Positions 1 to 7,787 of a DNA stretch of 23,315 bases are shown one piece after another. The notes under the pieces were generated by a model. The model was not told the origin of the DNA, ran no database searches, and worked only from the letters and a program-made list of their open reading frames with translations. The stretch's first letter is position 1. The number at the start of each line of letters is the position of its first letter. The position numbers and the translations under genes are program-made. Origin of the DNA: Proteiniphilum sp. UBA4977 (GTDB lineage: Bacteria > Bacteroidota > Bacteroidia > Bacteroidales > Dysgonomonadaceae); contig DGZP01000056.1 of NCBI GenBank assembly GCA_002398565.1, positions 1-23,315 of the forward strand. Reading direction: 5' to 3'.

Positions 1-369
1 GCTCCTCCCGCAATAAAAGGGTCGATCAGTCATCCCTATACCGTAGCGCAGGCTATGGAGGCACAGGGAAAAAATGATGTCTGGGTGAAAGGATATATTG
101 TGGGAGCCTTTAACAGCTCCATCAATAAGTTTGTCACCGACACCACCGGGCAGGTGAAAACCAATATCGCCCTGGCTGACAACATGAACGAGACAGTGAT
201 CAGCAACATGATCCCGGTGAATTTCACCTTGACCTCAATTAAAAACGCCCTGAACATCGTGGATAACCCGGCAAACATCAGCAGGCATGTCTATATCCGG
301 GGTGATCTGGCCACTTATTATTCCGTGGCAGGAATGAAAAATGTAGATGCTTACCTGTTTATGGACTAA
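1..369 (+). CDS. DUF6359 domain protein, C-terminal part (gene begins before the window)
   Basis: The frame is open from base 1 to the TAA at 367-369, so this is the last 122 codons of a longer gene. The visible part reads as one domain. It begins with a PYTVAQA segment, followed by VWVKGYIVGAF, an NIALAD strand, an IPVNFTL segment and a closing DNPANI...VYIRGDL...YY...GMKNVDAYLF stretch. This pattern (VKGYIVG, then N-I-x-(I/L)-A-D, then (V/I)xGDLxxYY) matches what I know of DUF6359, an OB-fold-like domain common in secreted or lipoprotein-type Bacteroidota proteins, usually C-terminal. Its biochemical role is unknown to me. The N-terminus, and any signal peptide or partner domain, lies outside the window, so localisation cannot be read here. 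The family call is from memory of the motif pattern. Confidence 0.75.
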   Translation, partial: APPAIKGSISHPYTVAQAMEAQGKNDVWVKGYIVGAFNSSINKFVTDTTGQVKTNIALADNMNETVISNMIPVNFTLTSIKNALNIVDNPANISRHVYIRGDLATYYSVAGMKNVDAYLFMD

Positions 370-419
370 AAGTGTAAACAAAATGTTCCTTACGGCTGTT
401 TGCTTATAAACCGGCAAAA

Positions 420-554
420 ATGAGTAAAACAGCCTGCAAAAATAAAAAACTGATCGTGAAAGAAGGAGCACAGTTCACCTGTAAGAAGTGCGATGCCACG
501 GTGAAGAAGGAAAGACATGCCTGTAAGCCAAAGAAAATAAAAAAGGAAAATTAA
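420..554 (+). CDS. Small cysteine- and lysine-rich protein (44 aa), possible zinc-knuckle
   Basis: An ATG at 420 opens a 44-codon frame ending in TAA at 552-554. The product is very basic (about 15 Lys) and has cysteines at residues 6, 21, 24 and 35. The central pair is CKKC, followed by HAC, as in a small zinc-ribbon or zinc-knuckle. It lies 50 bp after the DUF6359 gene on the same strand, and its stop is followed directly by the ATG of another small ORF. Tiny proteins of this CxxC/Lys-rich type occur as conserved hypotheticals in Bacteroidales, and I have a general memory of similar sequences but no named family. It has no signal peptide or membrane segment, so it is probably cytoplasmic. 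A role in nucleic-acid binding is only a guess from the charge and cysteines. Confidence 0.55.
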   Translation: MSKTACKNKKLIVKEGAQFTCKKCDATVKKERHACKPKKIKKEN

Positions 555-695
555 ATGGATGAGATCGGGAAACTGCATCCGAACAACGTGCGCGGAATTT
601 TGAAATTCGCCAACGACCGGAATATATTTCTGCTGAACGGGTTCCTCGCAATCGTCGAGAACCTCTCGTACAGGAACATCTTTTCAGCCGGTTAA
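555..695 (+). CDS. Small hypothetical protein (46 aa), abutting the preceding small ORF
   Basis: The ATG at 555-557 follows the previous stop (552-554) with no spacer, an arrangement that suggests translational coupling. The 46-codon frame ends in TAA at 693-695. The product starts MDEIGKLHPNNVRG and continues with a mixed amphipathic stretch (ILKFANDRNIFLLNGFLAIVENL). It has no cysteine, signal peptide or obvious transmembrane helix. I do not recognise the family. The composition reads like real protein rather than random translation, and the exact abutment supports it, but 46 codons is short enough for chance. It could also be a remnant of a longer gene, because the next 150 bp holds what looks like decayed coding sequence. 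Confidence 0.4.
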   Translation: MDEIGKLHPNNVRGILKFANDRNIFLLNGFLAIVENLSYRNIFSAG

Positions 696-735
696 TATAT
701 TTTACTCGTTGCAAATATCAATATTTTTGACTATT

Positions 736-846
736 TACGTAATCAAGAATAATAACGCAATAAATGTTGCAGATAAAGCCGGTCTTCGTAAGCAACGGGC
801 AGAAAATATCGTGGACGAGGTAAATACACTTGTTAGCGAATCATGA
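736..846 (+). pseudogene. Remnant resembling a HipA-like toxin C-terminus
   Basis: A frame ending in TGA at 844-846 reads NNAINVADKAGLRKQRAEN followed by IVDEVNTLVSES. No ATG, GTG or TTG gives it a sensible full-length start, and the bases just upstream are low-complexity AT-rich sequence. The pattern of a small helix, then a Gly-Leu turn, then an Ala-x-x-Ile-Ile/Val-x-x-Val helix resembles the last 35 or so residues of HipA-type Ser/Thr kinase toxins, where the C-terminal helices end the protein. No hipB-like or kinase-core sequence is nearby. I infer a leftover from a deletion. The assignment is weak and rests on a short match from memory. Confidence 0.25.
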
Positions 847-867
847 AAAGTGCCACGCATCTTTTCA
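844..867. terminator. Hairpin between convergent ends, possible bidirectional terminator
   Basis: TGAAAAG (844-850) pairs perfectly with CTTTTCA (861-867). Inside it TGC (851-853) pairs with GCA (857-859) around a CAC loop, leaving one bulged T. This gives about 10 bp of stem. It lies between the plus-strand small ORFs or remnant and the 3' end of the minus-strand hydrolase gene, a usual place for a shared terminator. No clean T-run follows on either strand, so termination is inferred from position and fold only. Confidence 0.35.
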
Positions 868-882
868 AATTCTGATCGCAAA

Positions 883-1602
883 TCATTGAAAAGTTTTCGC
901 CGGTGCCGGGTTAGGCGCTTTCCACATCAAAAGCGCCCTTGCGATGGCATGCTCCACGATGGGGCCCATGACGGCATAACCGGCAAGGTTGGGATGGACA
1001 CCGTCTTCAGATAGTTCCTTGGGAAGGCCATCACGCTCGTCTGCCATGGCGGTAAAGAAATCGCAATAGACCACTCCGTGTGTATCGGCATACTGCTTAA
1101 GGCGTTTGTTCAATTCCACAATCTTCGGCGCAGGCTCCAGCCCGGTACGCCATGGATAGTCGTATGCCGGAAGAACAGAGCAGATTACAACCTGTATACC
1201 GTGAGCCTGTGCCAGCTCTGCCATAGAGTGAATATTATCCTCAATCATCTCCAGGGTGGAGGGGCCAGTATTGCCTGCGATATCATTTGTACCGGCAAGA
1301 ATCACAACCACCTTTGGAAAGAGTTTCACTACATCCTGTCTGAAACGAAGCAACATTTGCGGAGTAGTCTGTCCACCAATACCCCGGTTAATGTAGTTTC
1401 GTCCGGCAAAAAATTCGGGAACACGCTCTATCCATCCCTGGGTAATGGAATTTCCCATAAACACTACCCTGTCATCGCACATTCTGGCAGGGCCTAACTT
1501 TTCGTTATCGTCCCTGAAACGATTAAGATTTGCCCAATCCTGGGCTTCAGTTATAGTTATCCAACACATAATCGATGCAAGCAGCAGAAATATTTTTTTC
1601 AT
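883..1602 (-). CDS. Secreted SGNH/GDSL-family hydrolase (esterase or acylhydrolase)
   Basis: The 239-aa product starts with a typical signal peptide (MKK, then a hydrophobic stretch to about residue 20, ending TEA before QDW), so it should be exported. The SGNH blocks are all present: block I FMGNSIT with the nucleophile Ser52, block II RGIGGQT with the oxyanion Gly around 76-77, block III AGTND with Asn106, and block V DGVHP with Asp200 and His203. The spacing and length fit a single-domain GDSL_2-type lipase/esterase. Members in Bacteroidota often deacetylate polysaccharides or hydrolyse carboxylic esters, but the substrate cannot be read here. The gene stands alone on the minus strand between the left-edge small ORFs and the divergent efflux operon. 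I saw no perfect TAnnTTTG box directly upstream. Confidence 0.9.
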   Translation of the reverse strand: MKKIFLLLASIMCWITITEAQDWANLNRFRDDNEKLGPARMCDDRVVFMGNSITQGWIERVPEFFAGRNYINRGIGGQTTPQMLLRFRQDVVKLFPKVVVILAGTNDIAGNTGPSTLEMIEDNIHSMAELAQAHGIQVVICSVLPAYDYPWRTGLEPAPKIVELNKRLKQYADTHGVVYCDFFTAMADERDGLPKELSEDGVHPNLAGYAVMGPIVEHAIARALLMWKAPNPAPAKTFQ

Positions 1603-1690
1603 ATTTACTAAAGTTAATTGTTTTATTCATACTTTTTCTCATGATAACATAATTCGGCAAAACAAATAAATATGTTCTGCACTTACTTAA

Positions 1691-1891
1691 TGAAACGAGC
1701 ATGAATTACGAAGTAATCGACGTAGTCAAAACCGTTACACGCAAGAATATGATTATTTGCGAGTTCCATACACCAACAAGAAAAAAATAAAATAATCGTA
1801 TGAAAATATTCATTATTTACTTTCAAAGGTATCACATGGAACTCGCCTTAATCATGTTTTTGTAATATAAATGATTATAGTGCTCGTTTCA
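1691..1891. repeat. Nested imperfect inverted repeat of about 200 bp (MITE-like or structured)
   Basis: Outer arms TGAAACGAGCA (1691-1701) and TGCTCGTTTCA (1881-1891) are exact 11-bp reverse complements. Inside them, GCGAGTTCCAT (1759-1769) and ATGGAACTCGC (1836-1846) are a second exact 11-bp pair. This second pair extends with a few mismatches through ATGATTA (from about 1749) and TAATCAT (from about 1849). A small central hairpin, ATGAA-AATA-TTCAT, lies at 1800-1813. All three are collinear, so the whole element can fold as one long cruciform or RNA hairpin. I see no clear target-site duplication next to the outer arms. Confidence 0.7.
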
Positions 1892-2012
1892 CTGATCAAG
1901 CTGAATCGTCAAAATTAGTTATAAAAATCTATTTTGAAGCCACTGTTCATCGGTTTTTTCGCTCGATTGGTCGATAAGTAACCCTAAAAAAACTAAAATA
2001 GTCTCTTGACAT

Positions 2013-2044
2013 TCTGTCCGGTCAGGTTTAAATGGGTAAATTTG
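2013..2044 (+). promoter_or_regulatory. Probable Bacteroidota-type promoter of the RND efflux operon
   Basis: TAAATTTG at 2037-2044 is a perfect match to the Bacteroidota -7 element TAnnTTTG. TCTG at 2013-2016 matches the -33 TTTG in three of four positions with a 20-bp spacer, which is the usual distance. Transcription would start near 2048, giving a leader of only about 15 nt before the ATG at 2064. No regulator gene or operator is visible next to it. Confidence 0.5.
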
Positions 2045-2063
2045 GGCAAATTTCTTTTATCAC

Positions 2064-3170
2064 ATGAATAAAAAAAGCAAAATTATTGTTTTCAGCTCTA
2101 TTGCTGTTTTGATACTGGGTATGGCCTTTTTTCCGACAATCAAACAGCGTTTTGCCTCAGACGACCGTAAGGTTGCTTCGGGTCAACGCACCACAGCCGG
2201 TATAGCCGGACGGACAGAATTGGCTGTCAATGCGACCATTCTACAACCCCAGACACTGAATAACCTGTTTCGTATTACTGGTGTACTGCTGCCCGATGAG
2301 GAGGTAGACCTGACATTTGAGTCGTCCGGAAAGATTACCCATATTTATTTCAGCGAAGGAACATTTGTACAGGAGGGCACCCTGTTGGCAAAGGTGAATG
2401 ATGCTCCCTTGCAGGCTGAACTCAAAAAGCTGGAAGCGCAGTTGCCGCTGGCCCAGGACCGTCTGTTCCGGCAACAGACCCTGCTGGAAAAAGATGCTAT
2501 CAGTCAGGAAACATATCAGTCCGTATTCACCCAGCTGGAAACCCTCAAAGCCGAGATTGAGCTGGTGAAGGCACGTATCCGTCAAACGGAGCTGCGGGCA
2601 CCTTTCAGTGGCATGATAGGTCTGCGCCAGGTGAGTGAAGGTGCCTATGCTTCACCTTCCGTGGTGGTGGCCAGCTTAACTAAGATATCACCTCTCAAGA
2701 TCGAGTTCTCCCTCACCCAAAATTTTGTGAATATGATCAGACCGGGAACAGAGATTACCTTCACGGTAGAGAATAATCTGGAGGTATACAATGCATCGGT
2801 CTATGCCGTGGAGTCACGTCTCGATGTACAGACACTCAGCCTGTTTGCCCGGGCACGTTACGCAAATGCCGACGGAAAAATAAAACCGGGCCAGTCGGCC
2901 GGCATACGCATCAAGCTGGACCAGATTGACAATGCCATCGTGATCCCGAGCATCTCCACAGTAAAGGAGATGGGACGAGACATTACCTATGTCTATAAAA
3001 GCGGGAGAGCAAAAGAGGTGGAGATTATCACAGGCATGCGCACCTCTTCCTCGGTGGAGGTTGTAAACGGACTCTCTGTAGGTGACACGTTGCTGACTAC
3101 CGGCGTGATGCAGCTTCGCAGCGGTATGCCGGTAAGAATAGACCAAATGGTTTCTAACAATGCAGATTAA
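2064..3170 (+). CDS. RND efflux periplasmic adaptor (membrane fusion protein)
   Basis: The 368-aa product belongs to the AcrA/MexA-type adaptor family that links an inner-membrane RND pump to a TolC-like channel. The N-terminus has a basic start and a hydrophobic segment at about residues 7-24 without a lipobox cysteine, so it is probably an uncleaved anchor or plain signal. A beta strand and lipoyl half-motif follow (about 82-112, FESSGKITHIYFSEGTFV). Next comes a helical hairpin (about 113-172, rich in Leu, Gln, Glu and Lys), then the second lipoyl half (about 172-205, with TELRAPFSGMIG, a hallmark of the family). The C-terminal barrel and membrane-proximal domains come last. It is the first gene of a three-gene operon, and its stop is 5 bp before the pump gene. 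The substrate is unknown. Confidence 0.93.
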   Translation: MNKKSKIIVFSSIAVLILGMAFFPTIKQRFASDDRKVASGQRTTAGIAGRTELAVNATILQPQTLNNLFRITGVLLPDEEVDLTFESSGKITHIYFSEGTFVQEGTLLAKVNDAPLQAELKKLEAQLPLAQDRLFRQQTLLEKDAISQETYQSVFTQLETLKAEIELVKARIRQTELRAPFSGMIGLRQVSEGAYASPSVVVASLTKISPLKIEFSLTQNFVNMIRPGTEITFTVENNLEVYNASVYAVESRLDVQTLSLFARARYANADGKIKPGQSAGIRIKLDQIDNAIVIPSISTVKEMGRDITYVYKSGRAKEVEIITGMRTSSSVEVVNGLSVGDTLLTTGVMQLRSGMPVRIDQMVSNNAD

Positions 3171-3175
3171 ATCGT

Positions 3176-6100
3176 ATGAATTTTTCTGAACTTAGCATCA
3201 AACGGCCGGTACTGGCTACGGTGATGGTGTTGGTCATCATCATCTTTGGCCTCATTGGATATACAAACCTGCCGGTACGCGAGTTTCCCAGCGTAGATAA
3301 TCCCGTCATCACAGTATACGTCTCCTACCCCGGTGCAAATGCCGAGGTGATCGAGAACCAGATTACCGAACCTCTTGAGCAGAATATCAACGGCATCCCC
3401 GGGATCCGTTCGCTTGTGAGCCGCAGCAGCCAGGGCAGCTCACGTATCACTGTGGAGTTTGAGTTGAGCGTCGACATGGAGACTGCAGCAAATGACGTAC
3501 GGGATAAGGTATCTATTGCCCAGCGTTACCTGCCGCGCGACACTGATCCGCCAACGGTTTCCAAAGCTGATGCCGACTCCGATCCGATCATGCAGATTAC
3601 CGTTCAGAGTCCGCTCCGATCACTACTGGAGCTGTCGGAGATCACCGACCTCACCGTGAAGGAACGCCTGCAGACCATCTCTAACGTAAGTGCGGTGGAG
3701 ATATGGGGCGAGTACCGATATGCCATGCGACTTTGGCTCGATCCGCTTCGAATGGCTGCCTACAATGTCACACCCATGGATATCAAGAACGCCCTCGACA
3801 GGGAAAATGTGGAGTTGCCTGCGGGTAGCATCGAGGGCGACCACATAGAGCAATCGATCCGTACCATGGGGTTGATGCAGACACCTGAAGATTTTAACAA
3901 TCTTATTCTGATTGAGGATAATTTCCGTATTGTTCGTTTCAAAGATGTGGGTTATGCGGAACTGGATGCGGCCGACAGGCAAAACATTCTCCGCAGGAAC
4001 GGCGTACCGATGGTGAGTTGTGTAATCATCCCACAACCGGGAGCCAATCATATCAACATTGCCGATGAGGTAAGGGTGCGCATGGACCAGATGAAAAAAG
4101 ACCTCCCGGAAGATGTGATTCTCGATGTGGCTTTCGACAACACAAAATTCATCCGGGCCTCCATTTCGGAAGTACAGACAACAGTAATCATTGCTTTTAT
4201 CCTGGTGGTCTTCATCATCTTTGTCTTTTTGCGAAACTGGCGGGTTACCCTGATTCCGGCGGTAGTAATTCCCATATCCCTCATTGGTATTTTCTTTGTG
4301 ATGTATCTCGCCGGCTTTTCAATCAACGTCTTGTCGATGCTCGCCGTAGTGCTCGCTGTGGGTCTTGTGGTGGACGATGCGATTGTAGTAACCGAGAACA
4401 TCTTCCAGAAAGTAGAGTCGGGAATGGATCCCACGGAAGCATCCATTGCCGGCTCCAAGGAGATCTTCTTTGCTGTGATATCAACCACCGTCACGCTGGT
4501 GGCCATTTTCTTTCCGATTGTATTCCTTGAAGGGATGACAGGGAGGTTGTTCCGTGAATTCAGCATTGTGATATCGGGAGCAGTAATCATATCTTCCTTT
4601 GTAGCCCTCTCATTCGTACCCATGCTCTCTTCCAAGCTGCTGAACCGAAGAAGGAAGAAAAACAGATTCTACGAAAAAACCGAGATTTTCTTTTCCGGAA
4701 TGAACCGTTTTTATGAAAAAGGACTTCATTCGTTTCTCCGTCACAAATGGCTTGTCCTGCCCATTCTGATTATCTCGACCCTGTTGATCATACTGCTCTG
4801 GAATATTCTTCCCTCCGAGATGGCACCACTTGAGGACCGTTCTCAGGTGATAATCCGCAGCTCCGCACCCGAAGGGGCCACCTTTGAGTTTGTACGGGAT
4901 TACACCGACCGCATCTCGGCTATTGCCGACTCAATTGTTCCCGAGAGAGAATCGAATATTATATTTACCCGCAGTAACTTCAGCATAGTACGTCTGGTGC
5001 TGCCCGACATCAGTGACCGAGAACAAAGCCAGATGGAGATCGCCGCTAAGCTAGCACGCGGTGTGCGCGATGAAACGGCTGCACGTGCATTCGTGCAGCA
5101 GCAGTCCACCTTCGGCGGACGTCGTTCAGGCATGCCAATACAATATGTGCTGCAGGCACCCAATATAGAAAAGTTGCAGGAATTCATTCCTCCCTTTATG
5201 GAAAAGGTAAATCAAAGTCCTTACTTTCAGATGGCCGATGTGGATTTGAAATTCACAAAGCCCGAAACCAGAATCATCATTGATCGTGACAAGGCAGCCT
5301 TGCTGGGGGTAAGCACCCGCGACATCGGGCAGACACTGCAATATGCCCTGAGTGGACAACGGATGGGCTACTTCTACATGAATGGCAAGCAATATCAGAT
5401 ACTGGGAGAAATAAACCGTCAGCAGCGTAATACACCGGTAGACCTGAAAACCATTTACATCAAAAACAACAACAGACAGATGATCCAGATGGACAATCTG
5501 GTAAAGCTGGAAGAGTCGGTAGCACCTCCACAGCTCTATCGATACAACCGTTTCAATTCGGCCACTATCTCCGCAGGTCTTGCTCCGGGTTATTCGTTGG
5601 GGGAAGGGCTGGAAGAGATGGACCGCATTGCGGCAGATGTACTCGACGAGAGTTTCAGGACAGCGCTTGAAGGTGAATCGAGAAACTTCAGGGAGAGCTC
5701 ATCGAGTCTATTGTTTGCCTTCGGACTTGCAATCATTTTAATTTTTCTGGTTATGGCTGCTCAGTTTGAAAGCTTCAAAGATCCTTTTGTGATCATGTTC
5801 ACCGTGCCCATGGCACTCTTCGGAGCCCTTCTGTTCATGTGGATGTTCGGTGTGACCATGAACATCTACAGCCAGATTGGTATCATCATGCTGATCGGGC
5901 TGGTTACCAAGAATGGCATTCTCATGGTAGAGTTTGCCAACCAGCGACAACAGGCAGGACTCAACAAACAGAAAGCAATCATTGAAGCCTCCCTGCAACG
6001 CTTACGACCCATTCTCATGACAAGCATCTCCACGGTGCTCGGCCTATTGCCGCTGATGTTTGCCAGCGGGGAGGGTGCCAATGGCCGCATTGCCATGGGT

Positions 6101-6235
6101 ACTGCCGTGGTGGGAGGTTTGCTGACATCCACGCTGCTCACTCTTTTCGTGGTTCCGGTGATGTACATCTATTTCTCTACCGACAGGGAAGTCAAAGAAA
6201 AGAAGAAAAAAGAAGAAAAATTGCGCAATGTATAA
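3176..6235 (+). CDS. RND multidrug-type efflux pump, inner-membrane permease (HAE1/AcrB-like)
   Basis: The 1019-aa product is the full AcrB-family length. It opens with the usual SIKRPVLATV first helix and LPVREFPSVDNP. The proton-relay residues are present: Asp400-Asp401 in GLVVDDAIVVTEN (helix 4) and Lys912 in GLVTKNGILMVEF (helix 10). Two large periplasmic loops separate the helix bundles (helices from about residues 335-495, and again from about 845 to the end). The C-terminus ends in a short, very basic KEKKKKEEK tail. It uses the proton gradient to move substrates from the membrane or periplasm through the partner channel. It starts 5 bp after the adaptor gene and overlaps the channel gene by 8 bp. 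The substrate is not predictable; antibiotic, bile-salt or dye export is common in the family. Confidence 0.95.
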   Translation: MNFSELSIKRPVLATVMVLVIIIFGLIGYTNLPVREFPSVDNPVITVYVSYPGANAEVIENQITEPLEQNINGIPGIRSLVSRSSQGSSRITVEFELSVDMETAANDVRDKVSIAQRYLPRDTDPPTVSKADADSDPIMQITVQSPLRSLLELSEITDLTVKERLQTISNVSAVEIWGEYRYAMRLWLDPLRMAAYNVTPMDIKNALDRENVELPAGSIEGDHIEQSIRTMGLMQTPEDFNNLILIEDNFRIVRFKDVGYAELDAADRQNILRRNGVPMVSCVIIPQPGANHINIADEVRVRMDQMKKDLPEDVILDVAFDNTKFIRASISEVQTTVIIAFILVVFIIFVFLRNWRVTLIPAVVIPISLIGIFFVMYLAGFSINVLSMLAVVLAVGLVVDDAIVVTENIFQKVESGMDPTEASIAGSKEIFFAVISTTVTLVAIFFPIVFLEGMTGRLFREFSIVISGAVIISSFVALSFVPMLSSKLLNRRRKKNRFYEKTEIFFSGMNRFYEKGLHSFLRHKWLVLPILIISTLLIILLWNILPSEMAPLEDRSQVIIRSSAPEGATFEFVRDYTDRISAIADSIVPERESNIIFTRSNFSIVRLVLPDISDREQSQMEIAAKLARGVRDETAARAFVQQQSTFGGRRSGMPIQYVLQAPNIEKLQEFIPPFMEKVNQSPYFQMADVDLKFTKPETRIIIDRDKAALLGVSTRDIGQTLQYALSGQRMGYFYMNGKQYQILGEINRQQRNTPVDLKTIYIKNNNRQMIQMDNLVKLEESVAPPQLYRYNRFNSATISAGLAPGYSLGEGLEEMDRIAADVLDESFRTALEGESRNFRESSSSLLFAFGLAIILIFLVMAAQFESFKDPFVIMFTVPMALFGALLFMWMFGVTMNIYSQIGIIMLIGLVTKNGILMVEFANQRQQAGLNKQKAIIEASLQRLRPILMTSISTVLGLLPLMFASGEGANGRIAMGTAVVGGLLTSTLLTLFVVPVMYIYFSTDREVKEKKKKEEKLRNV

Positions 6236-7571
6236 ACGAATAATAAAAACAGGATTATTTGTCTGGCTCCTGCTTCCCTCCCTCGTGCTGTCGCAGGAGG
6301 TGATGAGTCTGCAGGAATGTCTGCGAACAGGATTGGAAAACAATTACGGATTGCAGATTACCCGCAACGAAGCAAGGATCGCTAACAACAACGTCACACC
6401 GGGTAACGCCGGATTTCTTCCGGAAGTGTCACTCAATGCCGGTTACAACCTGCGCAGCAGCAATAGTGACCAGTTTCCCGCTGAAAATGGAGAGACAGTA
6501 CAGACACGAAATGCAGCCACGGGCACTACCGATGCAGGAGTAAACCTCAACTGGACGCTCTTTGAGGGATTTCGTGTACAGACCAACTACAAACGTCTGC
6601 AGGAGCTGCAAACGGCCGGTGAACTAAACATCCGTATGGCAGTGGAAAATTTCATTGCGGATCTCACGGCGGAATATTATAATTATGTGCAACAGCAGTT
6701 GCGCCTGGGCAATCTCAAATATGCAGTGGCTCTTTCCAGGGAGCGGTTGCGGATTGTGGAAGCCCGCTACCAGGTGGGCTCACTCTCACGGCTCGACCTG
6801 CAGCAGGCTCGTGTTTACTTCAATGCCGACAGCTCTCTGCTGATTCAACAATATGAAACTCTTCACCGTTCCCGTATTCTGTTGAATGAGATGATGGGTG
6901 GCGACGTAAACCGCTTTTTTACCGCAAGTGATACTACCATCCGGTTCAACCCGTCCCTATCAAAGGAACAACTGATCGATGCCACCTTGCGGCATAACAC
7001 CGGCCTGCTTCTCACAGAAATGAACAAGCGGTTGAGCGAACTGGAACTCAAAAGTCTGCAAAGCCGTAACTATCCTTATCTGCGTCTGAATGGAGGCTAT
7101 GGCTTTACACACTATAACTACAACCGCGGCACACTCGAACGACAACGCAACTGGGGACCTACAGTGGGGATGACACTAGGATTTACCCTCTTCGACGGTT
7201 TCAACCGTAAACGGGAACAGAAAAACGCGAGATTATCCATCCAAAACAGCGGGCTCAGGGTAGAGCAGCACAAACTGGCACTGCAAAGCGATTTCGCCGG
7301 GATGTGGATTGCCTATCAGAATAATATTGAATTGACCAGCCTGGAGCTGGAAAGTCTCATTAACGCAGAATTAAACTACGAAATCGCCATAGAACGCTAT
7401 AAAATCGGTGATTTGTCGGGACTCGAACTCAGGGAAGCACAGAACAGCCTACTGGAGGCAGAACAGCGTCTTCTGACTGCTCAATATAATACCAAGTTAT
7501 TTGAAATATCACTTCTCCAGATCAGTGGCAATGTGATATCATATCTTGAAAATGACATCAGCAACAGGTAA
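6228..7571 (+). CDS. TolC-like outer-membrane efflux channel
   Basis: The 447-aa product has a signal peptide (basic start, hydrophobic core to about residue 20, LVLSQE at the cleavage region). Two outer membrane efflux protein repeats follow. The first begins MSLQECLRTGLENNYGLQITRNEARIANNN, and the second starts about residue 260 with the same Leu/Asn/Glu helical pattern. Segments such as GYNLRSSNSDQ and GGYGFTHYNYNR are likely membrane beta strands. The long helices contain the Glu/Ala/Gln heptads typical of the periplasmic tunnel. It completes the tripartite pump with the two upstream genes. Its ATG lies 8 bp inside the pump gene, consistent with coupled translation. No clear rho-independent terminator follows. 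Confidence 0.93.
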   Translation: MYKRIIKTGLFVWLLLPSLVLSQEVMSLQECLRTGLENNYGLQITRNEARIANNNVTPGNAGFLPEVSLNAGYNLRSSNSDQFPAENGETVQTRNAATGTTDAGVNLNWTLFEGFRVQTNYKRLQELQTAGELNIRMAVENFIADLTAEYYNYVQQQLRLGNLKYAVALSRERLRIVEARYQVGSLSRLDLQQARVYFNADSSLLIQQYETLHRSRILLNEMMGGDVNRFFTASDTTIRFNPSLSKEQLIDATLRHNTGLLLTEMNKRLSELELKSLQSRNYPYLRLNGGYGFTHYNYNRGTLERQRNWGPTVGMTLGFTLFDGFNRKREQKNARLSIQNSGLRVEQHKLALQSDFAGMWIAYQNNIELTSLELESLINAELNYEIAIERYKIGDLSGLELREAQNSLLEAEQRLLTAQYNTKLFEISLLQISGNVISYLENDISNR

Positions 7572-7681
7572 AAATGGAGCATTATCAATTATTCCAAAAG
7601 TCTCCTGCCCGCTCCCATAGGTGAAGAGCTCCATCTATTCAAAAAAACGCATAAAAAGGGAAAGATATACTTTCTTTTTTG

Positions 7682-7689
7682 TAACTTTG
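7682..7689 (+). promoter_or_regulatory. Candidate -7 element for the V-ATPase operon
   Basis: TAACTTTG at 7682-7689 fits TAnnTTTG perfectly. The expected -33 region (about 7657-7663) is purine-rich and lacks TTTG, so the promoter would be weak or would need another factor. It would give a leader of roughly 95 nt before the first V-ATPase gene at 7788. It lies in the 216-bp gap after the efflux operon. That gap otherwise shows only a weak 7-bp inverted repeat (7574-7580 with 7628-7634). Confidence 0.45.
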
Positions 7690-7787
7690 TATATGTTTAA
7701 ACTCACTTAAAAATCAGCAGACAGGGTTTAAAATTTCCAACAGGATTTTCCAATCAGAAGCCGAACGACAAAAACATAATACATACT

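Larger units (their letters stand above)
1603..2063. other. 461-bp intergenic region between divergent genes
   Basis: This gap separates the minus-strand hydrolase from the plus-strand efflux operon and must carry both promoters. It is AT-rich. It contains the nested inverted repeat at 1691-1891 and the efflux promoter near 2013-2044. The only ORF with a protein-like look is a 29-codon frame at 1701-1790 (starts MNYEVIDVVKTVTRK) that lies inside the inverted repeat. I do not call it as a gene. I see no tRNA or transposase in the gap. Confidence 0.7.

Noticed and set aside
1691..1891. Insertion sequence or CRISPR array in the gap before the efflux operon
   Set aside because: There is no transposase ORF, no clear target duplication and no regularly spaced direct repeats. 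Only the nested inverted repeat is supported.
4048..4635. 195-codon minus-strand ORF inside the RND pump gene
   Set aside because: It lies fully within a well-supported plus-strand gene. Its translation is low-complexity Thr/Ile/Met-rich sequence with no domain, as expected of an antisense shadow.
7574..7634. Inverted repeat ATGGAGC/GCTCCAT after the TolC-like gene as a terminator
   Set aside because: The stem is only 7 bp with a loop of about 47 bases and no T-run follows, so it does not look like an intrinsic terminator.
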